Part shown: in pieces, positions 47,404 to 55,457 of the stretch
Position numbering within the stretch: the first letter of the stretch is position 1
How the letters are laid out: the number at the start of each line of letters is the position of its first letter
Assembly (NCBI RefSeq): GCF_900129905.1
Contig: NZ_FQXG01000002.1
Span: 496,001 to 560,000, forward strand
Direction of reading: 5' to 3'
Source of the DNA: Ferrimonas marina
GTDB taxonomy: Bacteria > Pseudomonadota > Gammaproteobacteria > Enterobacterales > Shewanellaceae
Length of the DNA stretch: 64,000 nt
Translations under genes and position numbers: made by a program
Notes under the pieces: generated by a model
Told to the model about the DNA's origin: nothing
Database searches by the model: none
What the model saw: only the letters and a program-made list of their open reading frames with translations

Positions 47404-49751
47404 TATGCCGGGGTCCTCTGGTGCGAGAACTCTTCGAGCCAGGCGCTGAAATCGGCAGGCTTCAATGGTCGGCTCATCCAATAACCCTGGGCATATTCCA
47501 CCCCATAACGCTTGAGGATTTGGAGTGATGCTTCATCCTCAACGCCCTCAGCCACAACCGAGAGCCCCAGGTTATGTGCCAGCTCAACACAGGCTTTGAC
47601 CAGGATGCAGTCCTGTTGATCCGAGGCGAGGTTGAGCACAAAGGATTTGTCGATTTTCAGCTCGCTCACGGGCATTTGCTTAAGCTGGCTCATGGAGGAG
47701 TAGCCAGTGCCAAAGTCATCAATGGACAGCGCAATCCCCATGTAACTGAGCAGGCTAAGGGCGCTCATGGCTTGCTCAGGCTCAGCCATCAGTGCGCTTT
47801 CGGTTACTTCAAACGTCAACACGGAAGGCGACAGCCGCCGTTTGGACAACGCCTCACTGACGAAAGCCGGCAGCTCGTTATCGACCAGGTCCAAAGCTGA
47901 AATATTCACGGCGACTTGAACGTCTATGCCATCTGATCGCCACCGCAGATGCTGATCAAGTGCGGTAAGGATCACCCATTTAGTCAGTTCCCGAATCGCC
48001 CCGCTTTGTTCAGCCAGGGGGATAAACTCATCGGGCCCTACCAAGCCATGCTCCGGGTGGTACCACCGAACCAGACACTCCGCTTTGCTAACCACACCCT
48101 CCGAGATGTTGAGCTTGGGTTGGTACAGCAGCTGAAGCTCGTCTCGTTCAATCGCTCCGCGTAACTCCGTCATTAGGCTCAGGCGCTGTACCGAGTGCTG
48201 ATTAAGCTCTTCACGGTAGAAGACCACCTTGTGGTGAGAGCGCTTGGCGTGCCCAAGCGCGATATCAACGCTCTGCATCATGCCACCGACGTCCTGCGCA
48301 TTCTTGGGATAGAGGGAAACACCGAACCCCGCTTCGATATCAATCAGTACACCATCGATGTCAAACGCAGGCTCAAAAAGCTTACGGTATTGATCTACGT
48401 CGTCACTTAACCGGTGCTCATGGATATCGGTCAGCAGGATCATAAATTCGTCCTCACCAACGTGCGCAGAATAGGCATTGGCATCAGCCTGATTTTTTAT
48501 ACGCTGGGCCACTAGCTGCAGCAACTTGTCACCCACATCGTGACCCAAGGTGTCATTGATTTCTTTAAACCGATCAAGGTCTAAGGTGAGCACCGCGAAA
48601 GCTCGACCAGGCTGCATCTCAATCAACCTGGCCATGTACTTAACGAACGCATTTCGGTTGGGCAAGCCACTGAGACTGTCGAAATAAGCGAGTGTATTAA
48701 TTTCCTGCTCGCGCTGAATAATGCCCTGTTGCATCGACTGAAACGCACTGCTCAAGCTTTGCACTTCGGTTGTTTCATAGGCCGGCAGGGAACTGGAATA
48801 ATCACCACGCTGGATCAACTCCGCCTTCGCTACCAACTGGCGCAAAGGCCGACTGATGCTGTTAGCGACATACACGCTCACCACACTTGCAATGATTGCC
48901 ACAATGATTAAAACAAGCACGAACTCATCGAGCAGATTAATAAAATTCAGATAGGCCGTATCACTGGGCAAGACATAAGCGAATTGGAGATCAGAGCCAG
49001 ACACGGCGTCGGTATGAAAGCGCCAGATCAAGTGCTCTTCGGGTAACAGTATTTTGCCAATGCGATGTTCGGCATGATCTAGATAGTTTTGTTCTTGTTG
49101 CTGATCCAGCAATGACTTGAGTGTACTAGAGATGGTTTGACCTGCTTTGAATGCCACCAGATCCAAACCAAGCAGCTGGCGGGTCTGCTGGCTGACCAGA
49201 TTGCGCTCAAGCGCCTCACCGATCACCAGCCAACCATCGGGGGTCGGTTTTTGTTCCAAAAATCGATAAGGTGCCGCTGTCACCAGAAAGGCTTTGTTAT
49301 TGAGGGTAATGAAGCTATACCCCGGGCGGCTTAACCTAGCGGGCAGATCGTCAGGTAGCGCAATGGAGCTCCCGGCCAAACGCCGATACTCGGCGTCGTA
49401 AGCAACGATGAAGTCCGTTTGACTGCGTTGTTGCAGGTTATACAGAGCAGCATTGAGTGACGCGGGATCATCTTGCGCATCGCCCAGTAGCTGTTTGGTA
49501 TTGAAGTCTTTAGCGAACGTCGTCAGCGCATTTATTAAGCTGCTGGCCTGGTTATCTATCATCAACAGAAAGACGGAACTGGCCACGTTAAGCCGCGTCT
49601 CAAGTTGGTTGTTGGTATGACGAAAGGCAGCGTTCAGCGTTGTGATGGATACCAAGGTCAGACCGAGAAACAGCACCAGGGCAAAGGACAACAAAATCCG
49701 TCGCCGTAGGCTGGTTCCGCTCGAACTTGATCCCCGATTAATAATCATCAA
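47403..49751 (-). CDS. GGDEF-EAL c-di-GMP signalling protein with periplasmic sensor
   Basis: 782 residues. TM1 (~20-40), a periplasmic Cache/sensor-like region (~45-265), TM2 (~272-296), HAMP (~297-350), GGDEF (~355-510) and EAL (~525-775). The GGDEF signature is HVGEDEF (430-436), so the second Gly is Glu and cyclase activity is doubtful. The EAL motif reads ECL (E558-C-L) with its catalytic Glu kept; N616, E648, D678-D679 (IDDFGTGYS) and K699/K702 are also present, so phosphodiesterase activity is likely. It overlaps the cupredoxin gene by 14 bases and the barrel gene by one. Confidence 0.9.
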   Translation of the reverse strand: MMIINRGSSSSGTSLRRRILLSFALVLFLGLTLVSITTLNAAFRHTNNQLETRLNVASSVFLLMIDNQASSLINALTTFAKDFNTKQLLGDAQDDPASLNAALYNLQQRSQTDFIVAYDAEYRRLAGSSIALPDDLPARLSRPGYSFITLNNKAFLVTAAPYRFLEQKPTPDGWLVIGEALERNLVSQQTRQLLGLDLVAFKAGQTISSTLKSLLDQQQEQNYLDHAEHRIGKILLPEEHLIWRFHTDAVSGSDLQFAYVLPSDTAYLNFINLLDEFVLVLIIVAIIASVVSVYVANSISRPLRQLVAKAELIQRGDYSSSLPAYETTEVQSLSSAFQSMQQGIIQREQEINTLAYFDSLSGLPNRNAFVKYMARLIEMQPGRAFAVLTLDLDRFKEINDTLGHDVGDKLLQLVAQRIKNQADANAYSAHVGEDEFMILLTDIHEHRLSDDVDQYRKLFEPAFDIDGVLIDIEAGFGVSLYPKNAQDVGGMMQSVDIALGHAKRSHHKVVFYREELNQHSVQRLSLMTELRGAIERDELQLLYQPKLNISEGVVSKAECLVRWYHPEHGLVGPDEFIPLAEQSGAIRELTKWVILTALDQHLRWRSDGIDVQVAVNISALDLVDNELPAFVSEALSKRRLSPSVLTFEVTESALMAEPEQAMSALSLLSYMGIALSIDDFGTGYSSMSQLKQMPVSELKIDKSFVLNLASDQQDCILVKACVELAHNLGLSVVAEGVEDEASLQILKRYGVEYAQGYWMSRPLKPADFSAWLEEFSHQRTPA

Positions 49752-50385
49752 ATTCGTCTGCTAAGCCACCAAAGTTCGGGGAGTGTAAAGGTGCTTTGAG
49801 CATCCATTCTTGTTGAAGCGCTGCACCAATGGTGACGTCTTGCTCGCGCTGTAAGTCGATCTCTTGCATCAATGGATGCCATACCTTCAATCGGTACTCA
49901 CCCGCTGGCAGGTCAATCCCGATCTCACCATCGGCTGCGCTGATCCCGAACCAGGGTGATTCGGCCACATAGATATAGCCAATCATCCAATCATGGATGT
50001 TGCAGCCCAGCGCCACAATCCCAGGGGTTTCGAACTCCAAGGGTTCCGGGATCTTGTCTTTATACAGTCGCAGCTCAAAGGTCTTGGGATCCGAAAACGA
50101 ATAAACGTGGTGCTTAATGGAGTCCGAGTTGGGGAAACTGACGCGCTGTCCGGCCTGGATCGCCAATACATAGGGCTTGAACTGCCGGTCAATTTGGTCG
50201 AGCACGGCGGGCTCTGATGGAATAAGCGGCGGGATCGTCGTGCTGTCTTTGGGGATTAACGCAGCGACGGCATGCTCAATGGGCTCTCCTTTCGAAGTAA
50301 GCACCTTGATACCAAAGCGTTCCGCTTGCGCCCCGGTTGAGACAACAAGACAAAATATGGCAATCATCGCTGTTTGAGCTGACAT
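49738..50385 (-). CDS. Cupredoxin-like periplasmic protein (methylamine utilization-type)
   Basis: About 215 residues from ATG 50385. A signal peptide (AMIAIFCLVVSTGAQAE) precedes a transthyretin-like strand region and a cupredoxin domain. Potential type-1 copper ligands are His92/His93 (SIKHHVYSFSD) and C128, H131, M134 (GCNIHDWM). Similar proteins are annotated as methylamine utilization proteins. The tail has an acidic end (GLADEFDDY). It is the first gene of a three-gene operon; its stop overlaps the GGDEF-EAL start. I infer it senses or binds copper or redox state and reports to the sensor; not proven. Confidence 0.82.
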   Translation of the reverse strand: MSAQTAMIAIFCLVVSTGAQAERFGIKVLTSKGEPIEHAVAALIPKDSTTIPPLIPSEPAVLDQIDRQFKPYVLAIQAGQRVSFPNSDSIKHHVYSFSDPKTFELRLYKDKIPEPLEFETPGIVALGCNIHDWMIGYIYVAESPWFGISAADGEIGIDLPAGEYRLKVWHPLMQEIDLQREQDVTIGAALQQEWMLKAPLHSPNFGGLADEFDDY

Positions 50386-50844
50386 GTCCCAGGTCACGTT
50401 TTTTTTATTTATGTTATCTGGATTTAGCTCTAGGCAACAACCTGTATTTTATCGACTTTATCAGTCCAGCCTGGGCAGCTAGCCCGCGATTAGATGCTCG
50501 AGTATCAAGCCAAAAACGGCCCATACCTTTGCTTCAGTGGGCTGCCGCTGGGTGAGCGAAGCGAAGGTACTAGAAAAGCGCTGTCGCTGTTGCCATGGTT
50601 GAGTACCCACAACAAATCACCCGTCGGCAAAAAAGGGAACTTGGCAGCAGGGGAGATGCGCACCTCGCCGTCCTGTCATGTGGCGGTGAATCCCTCAGGC
50701 TCCCCCCGTCTCAACGACAAAAAGCCCGAAGGCTTCCACCTTCGGGCTTTTGTGTTCAGTCACCACAGGTTAGCACCGGCTCATGTTCTCCTGGCGCCAA
50801 AAAGCGTCGCTACCAAGCGGTGGGTCTGGCTGGGTATCCAAGCA
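50386..50844. other. Intergenic stretch with terminator
   Basis: 459 bases. It holds the promoter of the cupredoxin operon (left part) and a terminator for the thioredoxin-like gene (50719-50751). I see no gene in it; the open frames here overlap the terminator and lack good starts. Confidence 0.55.
50719..50751 (-). terminator. Rho-independent terminator
   Basis: The 13-base arms AAAAGCCCGAAGG (50720-50732) and CCTTCGGGCTTTT (50739-50751) enclose a 6-base loop. On the minus strand they are followed by a T-run, ending transcription of the thioredoxin-like gene. Confidence 0.88.
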
Positions 50845-51270
50845 CTAAAGAGCGTCGCTGGCTGCCGTTACCCACTGTACGATGTTGGCCTCACGCAGCA
50901 CGGCCCGGTCTCTCTCCAGCAGCTCGCCAGAGGGCGAAAACAGCAGGATGTCAGAGGAGGCAGCCCGGTAGCGGGTCTGGAACTGGTCACCGGCCGGGGT
51001 ACCGACTCGGGCAATCAGGAAGAACGCGGCATCGCCTACCTGGCGTCGCGCGGCATTCATCTGCTCGGTTTGGGTGTGGCTCGAGGTAAAGTTGGGGTCG
51101 TACACGAACACCACCGCCGGCTTGCCGGTGCCAATCTCTTCGTGCGTGGTCTTGAACCCTTTCGGGATCACGTTGAAGACCACGACGACCACCAGAACCA
51201 GGGTGGCGATGACGCCGATCTTGAACCAAGGGCTACGGCGAGATGATGTGGCAGTCTGATTCTGTTTGAT
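50845..51270 (-). CDS. Membrane-anchored thioredoxin-fold-like protein, probable ATC start
   Basis: 141 residues if started at ATC 51270-51268. With only normal starts the frame begins at GTG 51192, which would cut off the front of the TM segment (WFKIGVIATLVLVVVVFNVI). In the longer reading a short basic lead (KQNQTATSSRRS) precedes the complete TM helix, and AAGAGGA lies exactly 7 bases before the ATC; a stop lies just upstream, so no earlier start exists. The periplasmic part (KPAVVFVYDPNFTSSH...) looks like a thioredoxin fold without CxxC. Function is unknown. Confidence 0.6.
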   Translation of the reverse strand: MKQNQTATSSRRSPWFKIGVIATLVLVVVVVFNVIPKGFKTTHEEIGTGKPAVVFVYDPNFTSSHTQTEQMNAARRQVGDAAFFLIARVGTPAGDQFQTRYRAASSDILLFSPSGELLERDRAVLREANIVQWVTAASDAL

Positions 51271-51298
51271 AGTGGGATCCTCTTATCTGGGTTCATTA

Positions 51299-51327
51299 GC
51301 CGCTGTTTAATATACATAAACAGCGGC
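51299..51327. promoter_or_regulatory. Inverted repeat in divergent promoter region
   Basis: Perfect 10-base arms GCCGCTGTTT (51299-51308) and AAACAGCGGC (51318-51327) are separated by 9 bases. They lie 29 bases upstream of the ATC-start gene and 270 bases before the YfcC gene, so this may be an operator. A hairpin in RNA is the alternative. Confidence 0.5.
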
Positions 51328-51398
51328 AAGCTTGCTTCGACTCTGTCTCAGTTCTCTTGACCGACATCGCGATTCAACAGTACGACGCCTGCCGTACT

Positions 51399-51424
51399 CG
51401 CAGATCAGACCCGCAGATCAGGCC
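51399..51424. repeat. Tandem 13-base direct repeat upstream of the YfcC gene
   Basis: CGCAGATCAGACC (51399-51411) is directly followed by CGCAGATCAGGCC (51412-51424), with one base different. It lies 176 bases before the YfcC start. It could bind a regulator; otherwise this 329-base gap (51271-51599) contains no gene. Confidence 0.45.
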
Positions 51425-51599
51425 CAAAGTTCAGGTGCACGACAACCCCACTCCTTCCGGGTGCAAATTCAACTCACCCACACCTCACAAAAACCTACTA
51501 ATGCAGGGTGAAAATCCCGTTTACAAAAAGCCTTTTCATATTTTTTTAACCGATTACACTGGCGATTCGCTCGAAAAGCAGTTTTTGGACAAAGAGAAC

Positions 51600-53039
51600 A
51601 TGGAAAAAACAACAAAAACAAAGAAAGTTCCACATACCCTTATCTTGCTCCTGGGCATGATGCTGGTGGCCTACATCGCCACCTGGCTGGTGCCGCAAGG
51701 GGCATTTGAGATGGTGGCAAACGACGCCGGCCGCCTCTCCGTTGTGCCCGGCACCTACCATGCCGTTGAAAGCACCACCAGCATGACCCCATGGGATCTG
51801 CTTCAAGTCATCCCGCGGGCCTTTGCCGCCGCCCAAGACGTGATCTTCTTTGTCTTGATTGTGGGTGGTGTACTGGCAGTCGCGCGGGCTACTGGCACTG
51901 TGGATGCGCTGATTGGCCGCATGCTTGAGCGCTTTGGTGACTCGCCGCAGAAGCTGATCTTTGCCGTGGTGTTTGTCTTTGCCATGGCCTCCAGCAGCAT
52001 CGGCACCGCCGGGGAGTACATCCCCTTCGTGCTCATCCTGGTGGCGCTGTGTCGGGCGATGAAGCTGGATGCCATGACCGCAGTGGGGATGATCGTCGCC
52101 GGCTACGGCATCGGCTACGGCGTGTCGGCGTTTAATCCCTTCACCGTATTGATTGCCCAGCAGATCGCAGAGATCCCGGCCTACTCCGGGCTCGGCCTGC
52201 GCCTGGCCATCTTCGTCCCCTTCGTGCTGATTGGCTTCCACCACGTGTGGCAGTACACCAAGAACGTTCAGAACAACCCGGGCGCCTCAATGATGGCCGG
52301 TATCCCCTGCCCACTGGGTGACAAGCCAACCCACAACTACCCGCAACTGAACGGCCGCCACAAGCTGATCCTGGCCAGCTTCGTTGCCACCCTGGCCATC
52401 GCTGTGGCCGGTATCGCCACCCAGGGCTGGTACCTGTACGAGCTGGGCGCAGTGTTCATCGCCTGGGGCATCCTGGTGGCCATTATCGGCAAACTCAGCC
52501 CGGATACCGCCGCCAACAAGTTCATCGAAGGCACCTCCGAACTGGTGATGACCGCGGTGCTGATTGGCGTGGCCCGAGGCATTGCCCTGGTAATGGAAGA
52601 TGGCCAGATCCTGCACACCCTGGTGCACGGGATGAGCCTGCCGCTGTCCTACGTTAGCGCCGAACTCTCCGCAGTAGGCATGCTGGTGATCCAGACCCTG
52701 CTCAACACCTTTATCCCCTCCGGCTCCGGCCAGGCCTTTGTCACCATGCCGCTGATGGCCCCGCTGGGTGACTTGGTGGGTGTGCCGCGTCAGGTAGCCG
52801 TATTGGCTTACCAGTTTGGTGATGGCTTCTCCAACATGATCATCCCGACCAACGCGGTACTGATGGGGATCCTCGGCATGGCCGGTGTGCCCTACAGCCA
52901 GTGGTTCAAGTTCTGCCTGCCGCTGCTGGTTAAGTTGATGGTGGCCGCCGCGCTGGTGCTGGTTGGCGCTACCATGTTCGGCTACGGCCTCGACGTACAG
53001 CCACAAGTTACTGCCATGATGGAAGCAGCCAACGGCTAA
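51600..53039 (+). CDS. YfcC-family transporter (DcuC-like)
   Basis: 479 residues from ATG 51600 (AAAGAG just upstream); the frame is open from 51357. About 11-12 membrane segments. Family features include KVPHTLILLLGMMLVAYIATWLVPQGAF, GGVLAVARATGTVDALIGRML, FNPFTVLIAQ, and SGSGQAFVTMPLMAPLGDLVGVPRQVAVLAYQFGDGFSNMI. YfcC-like proteins are thought to exchange or take up basic amino acids or dicarboxylates. It converges on the ablB operon, so lysine or a derivative is a plausible substrate; this is inference from position. Confidence 0.87.
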   Translation: MEKTTKTKKVPHTLILLLGMMLVAYIATWLVPQGAFEMVANDAGRLSVVPGTYHAVESTTSMTPWDLLQVIPRAFAAAQDVIFFVLIVGGVLAVARATGTVDALIGRMLERFGDSPQKLIFAVVFVFAMASSSIGTAGEYIPFVLILVALCRAMKLDAMTAVGMIVAGYGIGYGVSAFNPFTVLIAQQIAEIPAYSGLGLRLAIFVPFVLIGFHHVWQYTKNVQNNPGASMMAGIPCPLGDKPTHNYPQLNGRHKLILASFVATLAIAVAGIATQGWYLYELGAVFIAWGILVAIIGKLSPDTAANKFIEGTSELVMTAVLIGVARGIALVMEDGQILHTLVHGMSLPLSYVSAELSAVGMLVIQTLLNTFIPSGSGQAFVTMPLMAPLGDLVGVPRQVAVLAYQFGDGFSNMIIPTNAVLMGILGMAGVPYSQWFKFCLPLLVKLMVAAALVLVGATMFGYGLDVQPQVTAMMEAANG

Positions 53040-53085
53040 GCAGATGCTGTAGCGCTAACAGTCAGAGAGCTTTAATGTCGACACG

Positions 53086-53114
53086 AAAAACGCGCCCAAA
53101 TGGGCGCGTTTTTT
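53086..53114 (+). terminator. Rho-independent terminator (bidirectional)
   Basis: The 13-base arms AAAAACGCGCCCA (53086-53098) and TGGGCGCGTTTTT (53101-53113) lie between the convergent YfcC gene and ablB, with T-runs on both strands. Confidence 0.92.
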
Positions 53115-53140
53115 ACAAAGCAAAAGGGGCACCTTTGGTC

Positions 53141-54013
53141 TTATAAAGGCTTATACCAAACGTTCATCGACTCAATCTGGCCACCAATCTGCGTGTTGTT
53201 GATCAACCGACCAGCCATGCTGTATTGCCGCTGAGCAAAGGTTCGATTCATCCCCGTGGAACCCGCTCGAGCGATGGTATAGGCCATATGATGCCCTGCC
53301 GCTTCCATATCCTGCTCCATATGGGCCAAAAGGCGTTGAGCCCAGCCCTGGCCCCGCGCAGAGGGCGCTGTCGCAAAGTCGGTCATCTCGACCGTTTTGG
53401 TCTCAAAACACTGCTCCGCCGAGGCCAGCGCGACCAACTTGCCCTCCCGTACTCCCCCAAAGTACGCCACATTGTCAGCCATCGTCTCCAGCAGAAATTG
53501 GGGGTGGGTGATCGGAAATGGGTAGCTGGGAAACACCTGAGCATAGAGTTGCGCCATGGCATCGACGTCACTGGGCGCCATCCGGCAGATATCGAGATCA
53601 GGCTCTACCTTGTTAACCAGGCTGAGCCCGGATGTCGCTGCCGTCAGTACCTGGTCAAGGTGAGCACCCTCGGTGGCCTGGGCGCGGTCGTTGTCTGCGT
53701 AGAACGCCAGAAACAGCGCATCGGCATCCCGGTAAAAGTTCGGGATCCGAGCTTCAATCCGATAGCCCTGGCTTAGAAAGAGCTCACTTTGCGTGTCGCG
53801 CACCTTGGCGAAAACCTTGCCGTAGCCGTGCTGGTCAACCAGGTGATGCGCTTCGTACAGCACCTGTTGCGGATCCGAGCTACCCAAGGACATCAGGTAA
53901 ACCCGGTCGTTGTTGGGGCCATGTTGCAGTGTGGCGCCCAATCGCTGCTCCACCTTATCAAAAAGAAAATCCGCTTGAGTGGGGTTCTTGGGCATGACAG
54001 CTTGGGAGTTCAT
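53141..54013 (-). CDS. ablB: Beta-lysine N-acetyltransferase (AblB)
   Basis: 290 residues in two parts: an N-terminal region typical of AblB (ERVEQRLGA-like, YGKVFAKVRD, FLSQGYRIEARIPNFYRDADALFLAFY) and a C-terminal GNAT domain (CRMAPSDVDAMAQLYAQVFPSYPFPITHPQFL..., TDFATAPSARGQGWAQRLLAHME). It acetylates the epsilon-amino group of beta-lysine with acetyl-CoA to make N-acetyl-beta-lysine, a compatible solute. It is the last gene of the kamA - symporter - ablB operon and its start overlaps the symporter stop by 4 bases (ATGA). Confidence 0.92.
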   Translation of the reverse strand: MNSQAVMPKNPTQADFLFDKVEQRLGATLQHGPNNDRVYLMSLGSSDPQQVLYEAHHLVDQHGYGKVFAKVRDTQSELFLSQGYRIEARIPNFYRDADALFLAFYADNDRAQATEGAHLDQVLTAATSGLSLVNKVEPDLDICRMAPSDVDAMAQLYAQVFPSYPFPITHPQFLLETMADNVAYFGGVREGKLVALASAEQCFETKTVEMTDFATAPSARGQGWAQRLLAHMEQDMEAAGHHMAYTIARAGSTGMNRTFAQRQYSMAGRLINNTQIGGQIESMNVWYKPL

Positions 54014-55449
54014 TCCATTACCTCAACAACGTCGGTTCGGCGAAAAAGACTGAGCCTATGGGCCAGGCCCAGGGTCAACAAAGAAAGAGCAAGGCCATAC
54101 ACGCTGGGTTCCAGCCCCCATCGCTGAAGTGGCTCCGGCAGGGAAACCCACTGCAGCATCAGCAGGGTCACGGTCACGCACCCCACCAGCATGGCGGCCA
54201 TCGCGGCACCAGCTTGGATCCTGGGCCAGAACAAACAGGCCAATGTGGGGGCCACCAATCCAGACACCATCAGGCCGTAGGCCATCAAGATGGCGTCCAA
54301 CACCGAAGTGGCTTTGGATGCCAGTAATATGGCGACCAGCCCCAGCGACAAAGTAAACAGCATCGATAGGCGAACGGTGCGGGGTGAGTCATCGCGGATC
54401 CCCAGCAGATCGTTGAGCAGGTTCCCCGAGCTGGCCATCAGGCAACTGTCAGCCGTCGACATGATGGCCGAGAAATAGGCGGCGATGACAATGCCCGTCA
54501 GCCCCAAGGGCAACACATCCCGGATCATTATCGGCACCGCACTCTCCGCATCGGCCTCAGGCAGCAAAACCCGGGCACACATCCCCAGCAGGACACCGGA
54601 AAAGGCCATCAATGGGTATTCCAGAAACCCTGCCAGATACCAGGCGCGCTTGGCTGTGCGGATGTCCCTGCAGGCATAGATCCGCTGATAAAGGGTCATC
54701 GCCACCAGCCAGATAGGGGTAATGGTGAGCAACCAATTGAGCGCCGTCGCCGGGGCCAGCTGAGTCAGTGAGCCATGGCCCTCTGGCAGGGCCACGAACA
54801 ACGCTGTCAGGCCGCCAATCTCAGCAAGCGCAAAGGGCAGCGCCAATGCTCCCAACCCCAATAGCAGGATGAGCCATTGCACGCTGTCGGTGTAGATCAC
54901 CGCTTTAAGCCCGCCAAAAGCGGTATAGAGGATGGTGGCGCCGCCGATCAGCCAAAGTGCCAGGTTCATCGGTTCGACGGTACTGAAGTCGGGGGAAATC
55001 AGGGTATTGGCCGCCAGCTTTGCCCCCGCCAACAGCTGCGCGGCGGTAAAGCCCAGGTAGCCAATGGCGGAGATCGCCGCGGCCACCATAGCAACCCGCC
55101 CACCGTAGCGATGGCGCAGCAGATCCGGGTAGGTAAAGAAGCGCTGACTCGCTTCCCGTGACTTCACCTTGGGGATCATCCACACCGCGGCCAGCCAGGC
55201 ACCGAGCAAGCCGGTAAAGAGCAGCCAACTGGCGGAAAGGCCCATGGTGAAGCCCAACCCCGCCAGGCCAATGGAAAAGCCACCACCAACGTCGGTGGCG
55301 GCGATGGAGAAGCCGACGTGGCGCGCGCCCAGAGCGCGCCCGGCCAGGAAGAAGTCCTCGCCGCCACGATGGCGCCGATAGAAGTAGTACCCCACCCCGA
55401 CCAGCGCCAGAAGGTAGGCGGCAAACAGCGCGTAATCCAGCGGATGCAT
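54010..55449 (-). CDS. Sodium:solute symporter (SSS family)
   Basis: 479 residues with about 13 membrane segments. Family signatures include DYALFAAYLLALVGVGYYFYRRHRGGEDFFLAGRALG, ISAIGYLGFTAAQLLAGAKL, TDSVQWLILLLGLGALALPFAL, and FSAIMSTADSCLMASSGNLLNDL. It should bring a solute in with Na+. Being between kamA and ablB suggests uptake of lysine, beta-lysine or the osmolyte itself; the closest known SSS proteins take up proline or other amino acids. It starts 8 bases after the kamA stop. Confidence 0.9.
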   Translation of the reverse strand: MHPLDYALFAAYLLALVGVGYYFYRRHRGGEDFFLAGRALGARHVGFSIAATDVGGGFSIGLAGLGFTMGLSASWLLFTGLLGAWLAAVWMIPKVKSREASQRFFTYPDLLRHRYGGRVAMVAAAISAIGYLGFTAAQLLAGAKLAANTLISPDFSTVEPMNLALWLIGGATILYTAFGGLKAVIYTDSVQWLILLLGLGALALPFALAEIGGLTALFVALPEGHGSLTQLAPATALNWLLTITPIWLVAMTLYQRIYACRDIRTAKRAWYLAGFLEYPLMAFSGVLLGMCARVLLPEADAESAVPIMIRDVLPLGLTGIVIAAYFSAIMSTADSCLMASSGNLLNDLLGIRDDSPRTVRLSMLFTLSLGLVAILLASKATSVLDAILMAYGLMVSGLVAPTLACLFWPRIQAGAAMAAMLVGCVTVTLLMLQWVSLPEPLQRWGLEPSVYGLALSLLTLGLAHRLSLFRRTDVVEVME

Positions 55450-55457
55450 GACAGCGC

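Noticed and set aside
50494-51246. Plus-strand 250-codon frame opposite the thioredoxin-like gene
   Set aside because: It runs through the terminator at 50719-50751 and is antisense to a gene with a clear TM anchor and ribosome-binding site.
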